Assembly: GCA_016932895.1 (NCBI GenBank)
Contig: JAFGCA010000006.1
Location: 1 to 23,633, forward strand
DNA: 23,633 nucleotides
Direction of reading: 5' to 3'
Source: Sedimentisphaerales bacterium
GTDB lineage: Bacteria; Planctomycetota; Phycisphaerae; Sedimentisphaerales; SG8-4
Shown: piece by piece, positions 21,248 through 23,633 of the stretch
Position numbering within the stretch: the stretch's first letter is position 1
Layout: every line of letters begins with the position of its first letter
Translations under genes and position numbers: made by a program
Notes under the pieces: generated by a model
What the model saw: only the letters and a program-made list of their open reading frames with translations
Databases searched by the model: none
Told to the model about the DNA's origin: nothing

Positions 21248-23633
21248 ATGCGCAGAGAATGGATGTATCCAATTTCTCTTGTTGTGGCACTGGCGCTATC
21301 TGGCGCGAGCGTATCCAACGCTGCTGACCCCTCATTGGTGTTGAATCTCCCATTTGACGAAGGAGGCGGAGAGCCGCAAGACGTTTCTATGTATGGGCAT
21401 GAAGCCCAACTTGTCAACAGTCCCGAGTGGGTCGATGGGAAATACGGCAGCGCGTTGGAGTTCGATGGAACAAATTATGTCATAGTTCCAATTACAGATA
21501 CGCTGCAGTTAGTAGAAACCTTTACCGTGGAATTCTGGGTACAAAGGGGAGCGACTCAACCGGGAACGTGGAACTACATGGTCGCCGGCGGCACGCTCAT
21601 GTGGGGTGTGATTTTCAACGCCAGCGACGAAAGCGTCTACGTCTGGAGCCGCTCAGGTGGCACCTGGGCACAGCGGTTGGTCAGCTCCGTACCGCTGTCA
21701 ACAGACTGGACGCATATTGCCATGACCTACGACGTGGGCAGTGGAGTAGAGCTGTATTTTGACGGCGAGAAGGCAGGGGAAGGCGGGGCGCCTCCCGTTG
21801 TGGATGAAATCGACGGCTCCATCATGGTCGGCGCAAGAAACCCGGGGCAGGAATTCTTCGCCGGTCTCATCGATGAAGTGGCTCTCTACGACCGAATTCT
21901 ATCGTTGGACGAAATCACAAAGGACATGAAAGGTGAGCCCCGGCCTTCTGCCCTGGCCCCCAACCCGTCCGATGGCGCCATGCTTGAGAGCACCTCCGCG
22001 CTTCTCACATGGAGGCCGGGTGATTTCGCCGTTTCGCACGACATCTACTTCGGCGAGAGTTTCGACGACGTAAATCAGGCTACGCGTGAGGATGACACGC
22101 TCAGGAGCACCCAGGCAGAAGCGGCACTGGCGGTGGAGGGCCTGACCCCTGGAGCAACCTACTACTGGCGGGTCGACGAGGTCAACGATCTCCATCCGGA
22201 CACTCCGTGGAAAGGCAACGTTTGGAGTTTCTGGGTGCGGCCGGAAATTGCCTGGCGCCCCGTTCCTGCCAACGGGGGCACGTACGTGGACCCGGATCAG
22301 GATTTGAGTTGGGAAAAGGGTCTGGGGGCGCTGTTCCACACCGTCTACTTCGGAGAGACGTTCGAGGAGGTCAGAGACATGCCGGCCGGTGGTTGGATGA
22401 CCGCGGCTGCTGTCTATGATCCGGGAACACTGGAGCCCGACAAGACCTACTACTGGCGTGTTGACGAATTCGCGCAGACCGGAACGCACAAGGGCGAGGT
22501 CTGGAGCTTCACGACGGTGCCCGAGATACCGGTTGCGGATGACCCCAATCTGGTACTGTGGTGGACGATGGATGAAGGACAGGGGGCCGTAGGTCCTGCC
22601 GACTGGTCCGGGCATAGCAACCGCGCGACCATGGTGGATGACGTCCAGTGGAGCGTGGACGGATACGACGGTGGCGCCCTGGAATTCGACGGCAGAAAGG
22701 ACTACATCTACGCCCCGATGGCCCCGATTCTGCCCAGCCAGACCGTCTGCCTCTGGGTAAAGACGCGGGAGGCACCCGCATCAATCCTGGGCTGGTCCAA
22801 TGCCCATCCAACTCACGGCACCCATGACAAAGAGCTGTATGTCAACGCCGACGGCCGCGTAGAATGGCGCATCTGGACTGCTGCGGACAACATCGTTACC
22901 TCCGTGAAGACGATCAGGGACGGGCACTGGCACCACCTTGCGGGAGTGTACACTGATGAAGGCACGACCGAGCTCTACCTTGACGGCGTGTCGCAGGGCT
23001 CCAACAGCGCCAGCGGGATATACAACGCCTACGCCTCCCCCTATTTGACGGTCGGCATCGAATCGATGCAGAGCAGATACCTTGTGGGCGCGGTTGATGA
23101 CGTGCGCGTGTACGACAAGGCCTTGAGCCTGGCCGAAATCGAGGAGGTGATGCGGGGCGATCCGTTGCTGGCTGCAAATCCCGATCCGGCTCGTGGCGCG
23201 ACGGTGGATATTCGCGACGCGACCGCCCTGAGCTGGAGCGCCGGAGGTACGGCCGTCTCGCACGATGTATACTTCGGGACCGACAGGGACGCCGTGGCCT
23301 CCGCCGGCAGAAACGTCCCCGAGTTCCGGGGCAATCAGCCGGGTGCCGGCTTCTCGCTGGCCGGTCTGGTCGCGTTCGGTGGAGGGGACTATTACTGGCG
23401 CATCGACGAAGTCGAAACCGATGGGACCGTGCGAACCGGGAAGATCTGGAGATTCACAATACCGGCTCACTTGATCGTGGACGACTTCGAGAGCTACACC
23501 AACGAGGTCGGCTCCCGTGTCTTCGAGGTGTGGGTCGACGGTGTCGGTTTCACGCTGCCGGAACCGGGGAATCTGGGTAATGGCACCGGGGCCGTGGTCG
23601 GCCACGATATCTGGAGCGTGGACAGCCCGTACT
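21248..23633 (+). CDS. Secreted multidomain LamG protein (3' partial)
   Basis: The frame is open from the ATG at 21248 to the end of the window, giving 795 residues without a stop. GGGAGGG lies 7 bases before the ATG. Residues 1-25 are a signal peptide (ISLVVALALSGASVSNA-A). LamG domain 1 (about 27-225) starts SLVLNLPFDEGGG and has YGSALEFDG and FAGLIDEVALYDRILS. Two Fn3-like repeats (227-428) each carry HD/HTVYFGE-type strands and YYWRVDE. LamG domain 2 (about 430-635) has GGALEFDGRKDYIYAP, WHHLAGVY and GAVDDVRVYDKALS. A third Fn3-like repeat (636-735) ends YYWRIDE, and a last domain opens IVDDFESYTNE. LamG folds bind carbohydrate, and the domain order suggests a surface polysaccharide-binding or degrading protein. 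No catalytic domain is reached. Confidence 0.92.
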   Translation, partial: MRREWMYPISLVVALALSGASVSNAADPSLVLNLPFDEGGGEPQDVSMYGHEAQLVNSPEWVDGKYGSALEFDGTNYVIVPITDTLQLVETFTVEFWVQRGATQPGTWNYMVAGGTLMWGVIFNASDESVYVWSRSGGTWAQRLVSSVPLSTDWTHIAMTYDVGSGVELYFDGEKAGEGGAPPVVDEIDGSIMVGARNPGQEFFAGLIDEVALYDRILSLDEITKDMKGEPRPSALAPNPSDGAMLESTSALLTWRPGDFAVSHDIYFGESFDDVNQATREDDTLRSTQAEAALAVEGLTPGATYYWRVDEVNDLHPDTPWKGNVWSFWVRPEIAWRPVPANGGTYVDPDQDLSWEKGLGALFHTVYFGETFEEVRDMPAGGWMTAAAVYDPGTLEPDKTYYWRVDEFAQTGTHKGEVWSFTTVPEIPVADDPNLVLWWTMDEGQGAVGPADWSGHSNRATMVDDVQWSVDGYDGGALEFDGRKDYIYAPMAPILPSQTVCLWVKTREAPASILGWSNAHPTHGTHDKELYVNADGRVEWRIWTAADNIVTSVKTIRDGHWHHLAGVYTDEGTTELYLDGVSQGSNSASGIYNAYASPYLTVGIESMQSRYLVGAVDDVRVYDKALSLAEIEEVMRGDPLLAANPDPARGATVDIRDATALSWSAGGTAVSHDVYFGTDRDAVASAGRNVPEFRGNQPGAGFSLAGLVAFGGGDYYWRIDEVETDGTVRTGKIWRFTIPAHLIVDDFESYTNEVGSRVFEVWVDGVGFTLPEPGNLGNGTGAVVGHDIWSVDSPY

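Overview
The window is GC-rich, densely coding DNA. It looks like accessory chromosomal sequence from a Planctomycetota bacterium, most likely class Phycisphaerae. That placement is an inference from gene style: secreted LamG protein with YYWRVDE repeats and a terminal DDFESYT domain, Tat-exported Gfo/Idh/MocA oxidoreductase, BlaI/M56-peptidase pair with very long extracytoplasmic extensions, H-X9-DG-like modules. No rRNA, tRNA, CRISPR array or insertion sequence was recognised.

Layout. (1) 1-2209, plus strand: the 3' end of a predicted exported beta-rich protein, then a secreted protein with seven VCBS/FG-GAP calcium loops. (2) 2113-3998, minus strand: a YtrA-type GntR repressor and an SPFH/slipin membrane protein overlap by 8 bp. 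They lie behind a good sigma70-like promoter whose start region carries an inverted repeat, probably an autoregulatory operator. A doubtful small ORF follows. (3) 4197-4658, minus strand: a Bcp-type peroxiredoxin, separated from a plus-strand secreted SGNH hydrolase (4873-6312) by a spacer holding a perfect 14-bp palindrome and a promoter for the hydrolase. (4) 6467-18059, plus strand: a BlaI/MecI-type repressor with a TACAATTGTA operator, followed 54 bp later by an unbroken 11,079-bp gene for a 3692-residue protein. (5) 18277-19695: a Tat-exported Gfo/Idh/MocA oxidoreductase. (6) 19749-20506, minus strand: a small Cupin_3 protein and an MNT nucleotidyltransferase whose expected HEPN partner seems reduced to an 18-codon remnant. 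(7) 20511-21247: 737 bp without a convincing gene, containing a candidate promoter and long leader, then a secreted LamG protein that runs off the window.

The most striking element is the giant gene. Its first ~400 residues are a BlaR1/MecR1-like M56 metalloprotease: four predicted membrane helices, HELAH at 269-273 and a probable third zinc ligand at E310. The remaining ~3290 residues are predicted to lie outside the cytoplasmic membrane. They form a mosaic: two copies of a VELLGVC...EFENVSL module, two Clp-N-like repeats, an NHL-type propeller, two H-X9-DG-like modules, a SecD-P1-like domain, a LamG domain, carboxypeptidase-regulatory-like folds, a redoxin-like domain without its cysteines, a duplicated HEAT-like module and a C-terminal right-handed beta-helix. 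With the upstream BlaI-type repressor this suggests a proteolytic transmembrane signalling pair with an exceptionally large sensor or adhesive ectodomain. The signal and the regulon are not visible here.
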